64,000 nucleotides of DNA from Buddleja alternifolia (GCA_019426215.1 CM033396.1:21033101-21097100), one strand, 5' to 3'; shown: positions 43,063 to 53,759, counted from the stretch's first letter. Numbers and translations: made by a program. The notes: generated from the letters alone by a model not told the origin.

Positions 43063-44150
43063 AACGAAATTCTTCTGAAACTTTATCTCCTTCTTCTTCT
43101 AAACCAGTTGAAATACGTCTCCCCTTCCCCCTCGCACATAAAAAGAATAAAAAAGAAATGGATAAGAGCTTTCTTAGGATCTTAGAAATTCTTCGAGAAG
43201 TTAGAATTAACATTCCTTTTATCGATGCGATTTTGCAGATGCCCAACTACATTAAGTTCTTCAAGGATATTCTCTCAAATAAGCAAAAGTGGGAAGGGAA
43301 TGAAACGGTATGCTTGACTGAAGCATGCTCAGCAGTGGTATTGAACAAGTTGCCAAAGAAACTCAAGGATCCGGGAAGCCTCACAATCCCGTGTACCATC
43401 GGGCAACTAAAATTCGACCGAGTGTTATGTGATTCAGGGGCCAGCATAAACCTTCTTCCATACTCGTTGTTCAAGAAATTTGTCTTGGGAAATCTGAAAC
43501 CAACTTCGATGAGCTTTCAACTTGCAGATCGATCGATAAAACACCCAAAAGGAATCCTAGAGGACGTGATCGTGCAAGTCGACAAGTTTTACTTCCTAGT
43601 GGACTTCGTGGTTTTAAAGATGGATGGAGATACTGATGTTCCTCTGATCCTAGGAAGACCTTTCCTAGCCACTGGTAAGGCCAAGCTCAACATTGGCGAG
43701 GGTAAGTTGACATTAAAGGTAGGAGAGGAAAGAGTTATATTCGATGTTTATGATAATAAGAAACAATCTACGGATAATCCTACTTGTTTAAATGTCGATG
43801 CTCTTAACCTTTTGATTGATGTGAAATGTCAGAGTAGCAAGGCTAAAGGTGCTCGTGAGTTGGATGAGGACATTCCCATTAAGAAAGGGGACAAGGTGAG
43901 TAACGAAGATACATGTATGAAAGATATTAAACAATGTCAAGGTGTTCGTGAAATTGATAAACACGAAAAACCTCAAGATAAGTGGAGGAAGCTTTTCACG
44001 ATAAATACATTCGGTCCGGACGACGCCACTCGGGTAATACATGGAATAAGGGGTTCAAGTTGCAATTTGGCAACAAAAAGGGGTGTGAAACCAGAGGATA
44101 GGGAGAGAAACAACAAAGATATTGTCGTGCTGAATGGGCCACCCATTTAA
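43008..44150 (+). CDS. Protease ORF of element D (380 aa)
   Basis: An open frame homologous to residues ~14-225 of Pol A: EIRLPFPLAHKKNKKEMDKSFLRIL, then [19 protein letters not shown] and [21 protein letters not shown] is the catalytic site of the retropepsin-like protease, and LGRPF is its usual C-terminal landmark. The first ~20 residues come from the palindromic array, so the true protein may be a Gag-protease fusion and the ATG at 43008 may not be used. After the protease, ~150 charged residues (GARELDEDIPIKKGD, KPQDKWRKLF) replace the RT. I do not recognise this tail. The hairpin motif follows the stop. Confidence 0.85.
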   Translation: MTGQRTDMGKSTVQTSEAERNSSETLSPSSSKPVEIRLPFPLAHKKNKKEMDKSFLRILEILREVRINIPFIDAILQMPNYIKFFKDILSNKQKWEGNETVCLTEACSAVVLNKLPKKLKDPGSLTIPCTIGQLKFDRVLCDSGASINLLPYSLFKKFVLGNLKPTSMSFQLADRSIKHPKGILEDVIVQVDKFYFLVDFVVLKMDGDTDVPLILGRPFLATGKAKLNIGEGKLTLKVGEERVIFDVYDNKKQSTDNPTCLNVDALNLLIDVKCQSSKAKGARELDEDIPIKKGDKVSNEDTCMKDIKQCQGVREIDKHEKPQDKWRKLFTINTFGPDDATRVIHGIRGSSCNLATKRGVKPEDRERNNKDIVVLNGPPI

Positions 44151-44167
44151 ACCTCAAAGAGCGAAAC

Positions 44168-44215
44168 AGTCAAGCTATTGACTATAAATGAGCGCTTCTT
44201 GGGAGGCAACCCAAG
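44168..44215 (+). other. Conserved two-hairpin motif after the protease ORF (element D)
   Basis: Hairpin 1 is AGTCAAGCTATTGACT (44168-44183), a 6-bp stem with a 4-nt loop, 17 nt after the stop. The 14-nt spacer again ends AGCGCTT. Hairpin 2 is CTTGGGAGGCAACCCAAG (44198-44215), a perfect 6-bp stem with the same AGGCAA loop as in A and C. Confidence 0.82.
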
Positions 44216-45764
44216 TTTGTAAGTTTTTCTTTTGTTTTCTAGTTTTGTGTTTTGCTTAGTTTTTCCTAGGTTTCCTTTCTGTTTATTTTTCTAAGCATGC
44301 ACTTTTGGCATGTGTCTATTTCTGCTTGATGGTTTAGTTGTTTGAGTATAGTGAGCATGGATAGTAGCAGTTTCTCATTGTTTTGAAATGCATATGAGAT
44401 GAAGGATTGTTTTTTCAGCATCCTTGGTTGTAAGTACTCCTTTTAACCCTTTTCGTGGTTTGAGTTTAGATGTAACATTGAGGACAATGTTAGGTTTAAG
44501 TTTGGGGGTGTTGTTAGGTAGTGCTTAGTTATATTCATGTTTTGTGGTTATACTGAGAAATTCAAGAAAATCGAGAATGAAAATTGTTTTTTTTTAGCCA
44601 CCAGTTAATGCAATGAAACTGATTAACATGAGTTCAATGGCATAGAATTTTTTTTTAAATTTTTTGTGGATTTTAATGCAATACACATATCTTTACTTTG
44701 CTTGTGGGACCCTAGATTAGAGTAGAATTTCCTTAGATGAAGCACAAATGCACAATAAGTTAAGGGTAGAGGAGTTAAGGGGATAATCATTCTGAAACAC
44801 TTAAGGAATTTCTCCCGGAAATATTGACTTAGATTCTTCTTAAGGTCATGAGTTGAGTAGTTGCCTCATATGCCTAATGAATAATGAATAAGGTTGATGA
44901 AAATTGGTATGACTATACAGTCAGGCTAATATGTACTGGAGGTGAAAAGCTACATACCTATAAACTGTACTATTAAGCTAATTTGAGCTAAGCTCAAGCC
45001 AATTAAAGTTGAAAGTGAATGAAAGGTCTAGTTTTATTTCGTGGCCTTTGGCACTCGAGTGATTGAATCCGTAAGGAGTGTCTGGACACTTAATGCCCTA
45101 AAACTATCTAGTTTGGGAGTCATTGGTTTAAAACTCGATACATGGGTGTCATAGAAAGCCTAAGGGAATAGAACATTGCACACGACCGAGCCTTAATGAA
45201 TTTAAATGGAAGTTTCATGTGAAGTTAAAGTTTAAATGGTTAAGTGGTGAAATGTAAGTGGTTATGAAGTTGTCTATGAGGCTTGTACTTTAGGATTGAT
45301 CGAATGTTAACACATATGGGAGAAAATCTGAAATTTGGTAAGGATGTCACTTGATTATAATACCTTAGACTTACAATCACTACACCCTTTGGAGGTTTTT
45401 ATTCAAGTCAAGGTGTAACATGAGCGAGTCTTTGATATGTGTATATAATTGTGAGCTTTAACAGTCGATTTTTATGCCATTGTTTTCTTGTTGATTAAGT
45501 TGATTTGTGTTGATAAAGGGACTGAAATTTGGTTGGATTTTGTGGGTATATCATCTGCAAACCCTCACGAGACAACACTCGTCCTCCTTTGGTAAAATTG
45601 AGGTTTAACGGCTTGTTGCATACGCTAAATGCAATCGTGATCTCTACGAAAGTGAGCTTTGTTTTGTTTTGTTTTGTTTTTTTTCTTTATCGTGGTGTTG
45701 TGTAAGTCTTAGTTTTCTTTTGTTTAAATTGCTCGGGGACGATCAATGTTTAGTTTGGGGGTGT
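44216..45764 (+). other. ORF-less 3' region of element D with two polypurine tracts
   Basis: About 1.55 kb without a credible ORF. AGTTTGGGGGTGTTG occurs twice: at ~44499-44514 after GAGGACAATGTT, and at ~45752-45766 directly at the 3' LTR after GGGGACGATCAATGTT. The second is the functional polypurine tract by position. A run of GTTTT repeats lies at ~45660-45690. Confidence 0.75.
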
Positions 45765-47005
45765 TGATAAGCTTGAGTTTTACGTGTTTTAAGGCCCAAT
45801 AATTGTTTGATTTAGAGTCGATTATGAGTGATTTTTACCATTTGTGGCTTTGATATGTTTGTTAAATGAGTACAGGGGTAAAAATCTAACAATCGAGCGA
45901 AAGGAGCAGAAAAACACAAATTTTCTACACTGCCTTCACAGTCCGGACGTGGCCAAAATGCAGTTTGGACATTGACTGGTCATCGTACGTACGTGGGAAA
46001 AATGCAGTCCGGACGTGAGAGGCGGCTGGACGAGTTTTGGAAAGTTTTCATTCCTAATTCAACTAGGAGACCTGGAGATCATCATCTATAAATACATCCT
46101 CTTCCAACATCATTAGGATTCGAAATTTTCAGCTTTGGAAGAGAGTTTGGAGCCAAGAAACGAGCAAGACGAAGAGAACGACAATTTTACACGAATTCAT
46201 CAATTCGTAATAGGGAGAATTTTATTTTCTAGATTATTTGTCTATGAATAATTCTACGATTTTAGTTGTTTTTCCAATTATGAGTATGAACTAATTTACT
46301 TTAACTAAGGCCATGTGAATGTCAATTTTATGAGTTTATATATATGAATTGATTGTTCGTCTTAATTCTATTATTGCTTTGTGTGTTGATTTTGTGCGTT
46401 TATTCCAATCATATGCCTGATCAACATATGCTTGCTAATTAGCCTAGTTTATGATTCGAGAGAATATAGATTAGGGTTCAAAGAAATCATCACATCATCC
46501 GAAAAATATGAGGAATCGCTCCTAGAGATAGGTATAGATTCCCGGGTGCTGTTAGCTGGATTAATCCGAGGAAATTTTAAAACGTGAATGCATGGTTAAT
46601 GATTTGATTCTTGGATAGAATTATTTAGAGAACCGTCACGTAATCATAGGATTATTACGGCCGAGAGATCGGGTAGTAATTAATTAAGGTTTTTTTCCAC
46701 CAAAGCAATAGTAGTCTAATAATTCGAATAATCACTCATATATATTAACGAGTAATAACGGTTGAAGCATGTGCCTTAGTTGCTTTCTCACATAAGAATC
46801 TCAATCTCATTTTCTAGCCTTGTTTCCGAATTTTATTTACTTTTAATACAATCGTAGTTATTTAATTTAATTTCAATTGCTTTAAATTTTGTCAATCTAA
46901 AATACGAGTCTCTGTGGGTTCGACATTCCGGACTTAAAAATCCACTTTATTACTACACACGACCAGTCCACTTGCTGTGCAAACACGTAAGGATTTTTCA
47001 TGTCA
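45765..47005 (+). repeat. 3' LTR of element D (1241 bp)
   Basis: Same length as the 5' LTR with about 30 substitutions. It starts TGATAAGCTT and ends CATGTCA, followed by the TSD GAACT and the zinc-knuckle coding sequence of H. Confidence 0.92.
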
Positions 47006-47225
47006 GAACTTCTCGTTGCAGCTGTAACATAGCCCCTTGTCACGGTGGATTTGTCTTTCTACCTCCCATGTTTTAGTTGCCGCAATTTGACCGGAAGGAT
47101 GCGGGCTGCGTTGCTGATACAGGGAAGAATTTGGTTGAGTTTCTCTGAAGTTGGTAGCAACAAATGAAGGAGAGGGTAAGTTGGGCCTATTTGTAGTAGA
47201 GTTGGGCAATTTTGGGGCTCGAATT
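47006..47225 (-). pseudogene. Gypsy fragment H: Gag C-terminus with half zinc knuckle
   Basis: The minus-strand reading ends ...RDKGLCYSCNEKF before element D begins. Preceding residues are Ser/Pro/Asn-rich, as in the Gag linker of plant gypsy elements. With 40179-39797 it gives the classic CX2C..PGHRC knuckle. The capsid domain is not recognised upstream. Confidence 0.8.
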
Positions 47226-48144
47226 GGGCCTAATTTATTTTCAAACTCGAAATAAATTCACCAGATCCGAAAACTGACTCGAAGTGGAGTTGGTCGAGTT
47301 CTCAAACCTGAGTTAAAGACAAAAATAGCAATGACTCCTATTCGAATTAAATTAGGACTTCTACTCCTAATCCAACTCTGAAAACTGACATAATTCTAAA
47401 AGACTCCAAAATTCACCAAATCTGGCTCAAAAATACTATATCACGCGAGATGACACGTGTAAAGATTTGGGCCCCATCCATCCAACTAGACTATTAATTA
47501 AAAATAAAACACTAAACGGACCAAACGAAGGCCTAAACGATGGAATTTGGGGTCGATCTGTTACCGCAAAATGGTCTTAGCCATTTGATCGGATTTCTCT
47601 CGAAAAGAGCTTTGATTTGGTTTATTGTGGGCCCCGTAACTCCAAGCAGATCAAAAGTTACGGCCGTTTGAAGTCCCACCGTTAATTTTTCGCTTATTTT
47701 TCACTTTTCTTCCTTTAAACTTTTCCAAAAATGCATCGGCTTCTTGTTCTACATCACAGGCCATTCGAATGAGCCCTAGGATTCGATTTCCTTCCCACTT
47801 TTTATGAAATTGTTGGAGCTGCTCGAACCAGGGAAAAGCATTAATAGCTCCAATCCAGCCGTTGGTAGTCTTCGAGAAGTATAAAAAAGTTGGAGTGAAG
47901 AAGATGACTATTCCGAGAAGTATAAAAAAAAAAAGGTTTTTCTCTCGGAACGAAAGTCAGCCAAAAGACAATCAGATATTTATAGGGTTTAAATGTCCGA
48001 TCACGAAAAAGCACACCTATTATGTAGTGGAGAAGATGAAGAGCCTCGTATGTTTTACCCACCAGAATACGAAAAGTCCCTTATAAACAAACGTGTCTTT
48101 TAATACACACGAACTCGAAACGTTCATGTATATTAGGGGGCATT
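47226..48144. other. Internal region of B/H before the 3' LTR, no clear gene
   Basis: No ORF I can support. A minus-strand stretch around 47770-47880 reads as a short Trp/Phe-rich peptide (WIGAINAFPWFEQL), possibly Gag remains of H, but with stops nearby. TTAGGGGGCATT at ~48133-48144 is the polypurine tract of B. Confidence 0.45.
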
Positions 48145-49362
48145 TGTTTATACTATAAAATAATTTGGGCTGTCGAATTACAAAACCCAAATAGCCCAAA
48201 TTGTAGAAACTCGAAAAGAAGAAAATCAGGTCCACAAAAAGATAAGACAAGGCCCATTAAATCCACAAAATAGCGAAAACAAGGGTTGAATTGACAAAAG
48301 TCCAAGAATCGAATCTGAAGAAATAAAATGAAGTCCAAATAGCCAATAATCTGCAAAGACGCGCTAATTTGAAAAGATTTGAAAGAGCAGTTGAGGACAG
48401 TTGAAGGTGGTTCCCGAAAAAAAGGAACATGGGTTCCTCAAAGACCAAAATATATACGAGCCGCGGAGAGGAGAAAAAAGGAGATCATAAGATCATCAGA
48501 CTTCTACATTTTCAATTCTCTTAGAATTAGCTCTAGCCTTAGGAGTAGTTTCTAGCGTAATATAGGAGTAGATCGTAGTGTAAATTAGGAGTAACTGTAG
48601 TGTAATTTAGTATTAGACTCGATGGGATTTGCCTTCAAGGCTTATATCGGCATTGCTTGCTTGTAATTTTTCAGAATTGAAGACTTTCATGGAGGAGTAA
48701 ATTATCTTGTATTCAGATTTAAGTATCGAATAGGTAATTTGTATCTTGACTTGAGTTTTTCATTCGTTATTCTCATATTCGAAATGAACAACTAAAACGT
48801 CAATTAATGCGACTCGAACGCAGGGGTTGAAAAATAATACATTCGATCGAGAGATTCTCATGGAGGTATAAAATTATCTTTTATTCAGATTTAAGTATCG
48901 GATAGGTAATTTTTATCTGGACTTGAATTTTTTCTTCACTATGATACTATTTCATTCAAAACGATAATTCGCATTGAATCCAACTATCGTATTCAAAAGA
49001 AAGATTTTCACGTAGGTATAAGATTATCTTTTGTCAGATTTAAGTATCTGAGAGATAATTTTTATCTGGACTTGAATCTTTTCTTTCATCTTATTATTGC
49101 ATTCGAAGATAATAATCAACTTCTAATTTAAGACTTGAAAGTCTTTCGATTCACTGTTGTTCATACTCGAAATCAATAATTAAGAATTGCGGTCCGAATA
49201 ACAATTTTAAACAACACGATGAAGTGTTAAAGTCTGAACCACCGTCTAGCTTATCGAATTCGAACGCGGGGGTTGTGAGATAATTCTAAGTGGAGAATTA
49301 TTACGGGGCTTGAGTTAATTGAATTAGCACTTCCTTATTCAATTTGTTTTTATCCAAAATCA
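48145..49362 (+). repeat. 3' LTR of element B (1218 bp)
   Basis: It starts TGTTTATACT and ends TCCAAAATCA, followed by the TSD GTGAT and the resumed leader of E5. It has the same three internal ~160-bp units as the 5' LTR. Confidence 0.87.
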
Positions 49363-50026
49363 GTGATTATGCATGTTTATGTGTTATTCATGTTTATAGG
49401 GTAATAGTATGATTTGGAATCATGTTAATTGGATCAAAAAATCTGATGTGGATGTGTGAATGGAATCGGTTTTTTCATGGGGCTCAAAATCATAGACTTC
49501 TGGAAATCGTTGAGATTCACAACAAATTTGAAAAAAAAAACATATTTCTGGAAAATCATTGTTTCTGGATCCAAGGCTGATGAATCGAGTTGGTAATTGG
49601 AATTTGGAATTTGCAATTCTTTCAATTCAATTCATACAAATCTGAAAAATCGAGGTGTTGCTTTCGGATTCTGAAATTTGGAATTTGCAAATTCGAATCA
49701 TACATCTGCGAATTAGTTTGGCTGAAATCTTTATATTCTCAGAACTCGCCGGCCTGAATGGCATTGATGGAAGCGCCGCCTTGCGCCGTTGAAAGCATCG
49801 CTGAATTCATCGCCGGGAGAAGGTCGAAATAGCCGAAAAAGCCATGACAATGGCTGTTTGAATTCGGATTTGCAGATCGGGTTTTCTTCTTCGAAAACTG
49901 ATTTTGCAAATCAGATTTGTGGCGCGATAAGACGAGGATCTAGGTCTCCAAGGGCGAGGCCATTAAATCTGGCTGAATCGCTGATCGAAGCCGTCCTGAA
50001 ATTCGCCTGAGAAGACGACTTGAATG
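49363..50026 (+). other. E5 leader resumed, no gene
   Basis: The copia leader continues from 36155 across element B; GTGAT is duplicated. The sequence is AT-rich, then GC-rich from ~49740. The 73-codon ORF at 49789 has no recognisable features and is probably chance. Confidence 0.6.
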
Positions 50027-50415
50027 TAGGGATGTAAGTTGAGCCGAGCCGGCTCGAGCTCGAGCCCGAGCTTCACGAGCTCGAGCCTGTTTGTATCTGC
50101 AAAAAGCTCGCGAGCCTTCTTCATAATTTTTATATATATTTATTTTTATATTTTAAATATTTTTATATTATAAATATTAATTCTATATATTAAATATTTA
50201 ATATATAAATATTAAATATTAATTATATATATTAAATATTAATTATATATATTAAATATTAAATATTAAAAATTTAGGCTCAAGCTCGCGAGCCTGGCTC
50301 AAGCTCGCGAGCTTGGGCTCGGCTCGAGCTCGTGAGCTTGGCTCGCGAGCTCGCTCGAGCTCCCTTGAATTGAGCTCGACGAGTCAGGCTCGAGCTCGGC
50401 TCGTTTACACCCCTA
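50027..50415. mobile_element. hAT-type MITE 1 (389 bp)
   Basis: It starts TAGGGATGTAA and ends TTACACCCCTA (inverted), flanked by the perfect 8-bp TSD CTTGAATG (50019-50026 and 50416-50423). Subterminal regions are dense in GCTCGAGC motifs on both sides of an AT-rich core. An 8-bp TSD with TAGGG ends is diagnostic of hAT. It has no transposase. Confidence 0.92.
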
Positions 50416-50872
50416 CTTGAATGGCCATGGAAATCGTTGAATTTGAACGGCTGAAATAGGCCGGAAAAGTCGCGTTCCTTACGCCGTTCTGGGGTGTTCT
50501 CGCCGGAGGATTGATGGACAATGGTCGGCGCTGCTGCCATGACCAAGAGTCGCCGACGTGGCGCCGGAGCTGCGATGGCAGCGGGACATGGAAGAAGGAG
50601 ATGGCTGATTTGGGTTAGCGCAATTTTTTATGTGTTGGGCCGGGCCCAACACATATAAAATTATGTCTTAAGCTTGGTCCAAGACATATTTAATTAATTG
50701 AGAGTTGGGCTTGGCCCACTCAGATTAATTATACATATGCTCAAATCAGATTTATTAATTAAAAGGGAAATGGGCTTGGCCCACTCGGATTAATTGAATA
50801 AAGAGCCAATCTGATATCTAAATAAAAGAAGTGTTGGGCTTTGTATTTAAATAAACATGGGTTGATTTGGGA
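50416..50872 (+). other. E5 leader between the hAT elements, no gene
   Basis: GC-rich to ~50600, then AT-rich with repeated GGGCTTGGCCCACTC-like phrases (~50705 and ~50770). No ORF I can support. Confidence 0.55.
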
Positions 50873-51134
50873 TAGGGGTGGCATTGGTTGGGTCTGGCCC
50901 AGACCCAATGCATTGGGTCTAGAGCTAGACCCAGGCCCAATGGGTCTCATCATTGGGTCTACTTTTGAGACCCAATGTTTTGGGTCCAGGTCTAGGCCTA
51001 GACCCAATTTTCTCTTGCATTTTTTGGGCTTTTTTGTATATTGTTTTTGGGTTTTGTTTGGGTTCTATTTTTTTCAAGTAGCAGTTATTTCTCACATACA
51101 CTTACATATATATATGTGTATGTATGTATGTATA

Positions 51135-51327
51135 TTTTTTTTTGGTTGCCTATCACAGTATTCCGGACATTGCCGGACTAATCTGTTGGTCAACCCGTGT
51201 CGCACACCTGGCCTGGTGGGTGAGTCTCCCAACGGGGGTAACTGCGTACACAAGGAATCGAACCCGAGACCTTGCTTAAGCGGAATCAAGTTGCTTACCA
51301 CTTGGACCAACCCACCAACAGGGTTGG
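51135..51327 (-). mobile_element. tRNA-derived SINE (~193 bp)
   Basis: On the minus strand it has an A-box-like TGGTCCAAGTGG, a B box GGTTCGATTCC ~35 nt later, a tRNA-unrelated body, and a terminal A run (9 A, 51143-51135). It is flanked by TATGTATGTATA on both sides (51123-51134 and 51328-51339), though this lies in a TATG microsatellite. The features fit a plant SINE transcribed by RNA polymerase III. The body cannot fold as a whole tRNA, so it is not a tRNA gene. Confidence 0.85.
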
Positions 51328-51370
51328 TATGTATGTATATATATGCATACATATATATATATATATATAT

Positions 51371-51535
51371 GTATATTTATTCACTATACTTGCAGTATGT
51401 AGATGTATATATGTATATTTATATACATATAATTTCACTAATATATATATGTATATTTATTCACTATACTTGCAGTATGTAGATGTCTATATGTATATTT
51501 ATATACATATAATTTCACTAATATATACACACATA
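51371..51535. repeat. 80-bp tandem repeat inside hAT element 2
   Basis: Two copies of an 80-bp AT-rich unit start at 51371 and 51451 (GTATATTTATTCACTATACT) and differ by one or two bases. A shorter third piece follows near 51560. Long ORFs through this region are microsatellite artefacts. Confidence 0.85.
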
Positions 51536-52287
51536 TAATATATATATATATATATATATTCACTATACTTGTAGTATGCATATATACATAAACTAGTTAT
51601 GTGGATTAATGTAAAGCATTTACTTGCAACCCACTACTTTTTTATTTTGCCGTCATTTGGGGACCTAAAGCAGAAAAGCTTAAATTCACATGGTTGTATA
51701 TACACTTTTATTCATAGAGCCCACAATATAAATTACGACAGATAACTATTTTCTCAATAAAAATGTTGATAACTATAAATTCCTTCTCAACAAAATTCAG
51801 AAATAAAAAGATAATTAAGAGCATTGTTGAAGACAGGTGTTCCTACACTTATTAGTTATACTATACCAGACACAGAGAGAGAGAGAATTACACAAACACA
51901 CAATAATTACACACACAAACACACAGTAGACGCACATAAACACACCGTAATTACACACACATAAACACACAGTAGTTACACACACATATATATACAAAAC
52001 CAAAGCATCTTAACAAACATATACATACATACCAGGAATATTTGGGGCGGACGAGAGGGAGAGAGGAGAGAATTAGATTTGGGTCTGTTTTAAAAAAAGT
52101 ATTTGGGTCTATGGGTTTGTAGGTCTAGACCAGACCCAGACCCAATTAAAAAGAATTTATTGGGTCTGGGTCTGGACCCAGACCCAATAATTGTTTTGGG
52201 TTTAGACTCAGACCCAGACTCAGACCCAGACCCAGACCCAAAGTTTTGGGTCTGGGTCTGGGCCAAACCCAACCAATGCCACCCCTA

Positions 52288-53759
52288 ATTTGGGATGACT
52301 CAATGATACCCAATTCATTTAAATTGGTAAAGACCCAATACCAAGTTATTTGGATCCTTCTTCTAAATTAAAGCCTTCAAGTAAATTGAATAGGATTGAT
52401 TTATAATATATTAAATTGGATTTAATGTATATTAAATTAAATTGTATTTAGTTTACACATCAAAATTAAATTAATTTTAACTAAGTTATTAATTAAATCG
52501 GATTTAATTTTGTAAGTTGATTAAATTGGATTTAATCACCTATCAAAATTGAAATTGGGTTTAAGTATATAATTAGTTAAAATATTTTTAATTTTGTAAT
52601 GATTAAATTGGACTTGGTCATTGGATTTGTGAGCCCATGGAAATTAAATTGGATTTGGTTTCACCTTTTTTACATTAATATTTAATCTACATGTGAAAGT
52701 TAAATTAAGTTTATTTTCATTGGGATTAAATTAAAATTTAGTCTGTCTATGAATATTTATTTGGATTTAATTTCACTTTGATTAAATATGATTTAGTATT
52801 CTCATGATAATTAAATAAGTTTTAATTATTAATTAGATTTCTCGACCACATGAAAATGAAATTGGATTCGATTTGACTTCGATAAATTGGATTTAGTCGT
52901 ACTAAAAATGAATGAGATTTAATTTTCTAGTAGTCAAATTGAATTTGATTATTAAATAAATTTGATTTATTTTATGCTCTTGTTCACATATATGCTTGTG
53001 TATGTTATATGCTTGTTTTATGTGATATTTACACCTCCAATGAATTTAGGTTTTATTTATGTTTGCATGCTTAAAATATATGTTGATTAGCACATTGGCT
53101 TGGGCCGATCTAGAAAGTTTATGGAAGTGTGTATATAGGTAGAATTACTAGGTGTTTTCTACGCTTTATATGCATGTTTGCACTTTATAAGTTAATATGC
53201 ATAATTGAGATCTGTATGAAAATAATTAAATTCTCCCAAATTTAAAAATATTAAGTTTGTAAAAAGTATTAGGTATCCTGTCCTCCACCGAATTTTGGAG
53301 AAATTAAAATGATATTTAATATATAATATCGTCCCTAAGCAATGGGGGTTATATATTGAAATATATGTGCATGAAATGTCGTTGGTCGAGAACAAATTTC
53401 ACCCCAAATACCAGCAAAAGGTTGCAAGGTGAAATTCAATTGTTAGACTAATAGATAGTCAGTGGGTTGAACTTAAATTATTCATAAATCAATATGATCG
53501 TTAAAAGGTTGAGATTTGATCAATAATGGACAAATAGATTGAATAATTCATTTGATGGGTTGGTGTTAGACATCACTTTAATAGATTAATAGGCCACATA
53601 CCAGCAAAAGGTTGCAACTTATTAAACTAATTAAAGAACTCAATCACTCACTACAAAATCTATCCAACGAGATTTCCAAAAAATTGCAGTGGGAGTGCGA
53701 TGTTTCGAAAAATGTAGTGGGAGCCAAATAAAATTAAAGCCCTAGTTTTACATGTGTGC
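52288..53759 (+). other. E5 leader, no gene
   Basis: AT-rich, with many near-repeats of AAATTGGATTTAAT. At 53660-53710 it matches the E4 leader (minus, 23500-23570), which fixes its identity as copia leader. CCAGCAAAAGGTTGCAA occurs twice (~53411 and ~53601). Confidence 0.6.

Larger units (their letters stand above)
40180..47005 (+). mobile_element. Non-autonomous Athila-like element D, gag-protease only (6826 bp)
   Basis: It has LTRs of 1241 bp (TGATAAG to TGTCA), a perfect TSD GAACT (40175-40179 and 47006-47010), the full 18-nt primer site and a polypurine tract (AGTTTGGGGGTG). It encodes Gag and protease closely similar to element A, but has no RT, RNase H or integrase. The internal region is 4344 bp. 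The LTRs differ at roughly 30 positions (~2.5%), so it is older than C. It interrupts the zinc knuckle of gypsy fragment H. Confidence 0.93.
36156..49362 (+). mobile_element. Gypsy-type element B without pol (13.2 kb with nested inserts)
   Basis: Both LTRs are present (36156-37374 and 48145-49362), flanked by the perfect TSD GTGAT (36151-36155 and 49363-49367). A polypurine tract (TTAGGGGGCATT) precedes the 3' LTR. A primer site and a damaged gag-like frame follow the 5' LTR. No RT or integrase of its own is seen. The interior holds a minus-strand gypsy fragment (H) split by element D. Without D it is ~6.4 kb. Confidence 0.85.
50873..52287. mobile_element. hAT-type non-autonomous element 2 (1415 bp)
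   Basis: The ends TAGGGGTGGCATTGGTTGGG and its inverted counterpart ending CCACCCCTA are flanked by the perfect 8-bp TSD ATTTGGGA (50865-50872 and 52288-52295). Subterminal GGGTCTGG and CAGACCCA repeats fill both ends. The interior is low-complexity DNA plus a SINE. No transposase is present. Confidence 0.92.

Noticed and set aside
49789..50010. 73-codon ORF as a small host gene
   Set aside because: It lies in a copia leader, has no promoter context or recognisable features, and stops just before a MITE.
51135..51327. A tRNA gene, because of A and B boxes
   Set aside because: There is no complete cloverleaf, the body is too long, an A tail is present and the flanks are duplicated. It is a tRNA-derived SINE.
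50841..51538. ORFs of 213 and 88 codons on the plus strand
   Set aside because: They read through hAT subterminal repeats, the reverse of the SINE and TATG/TA microsatellites. Composition is Tyr/Ile-repetitive and there is no conserved domain.
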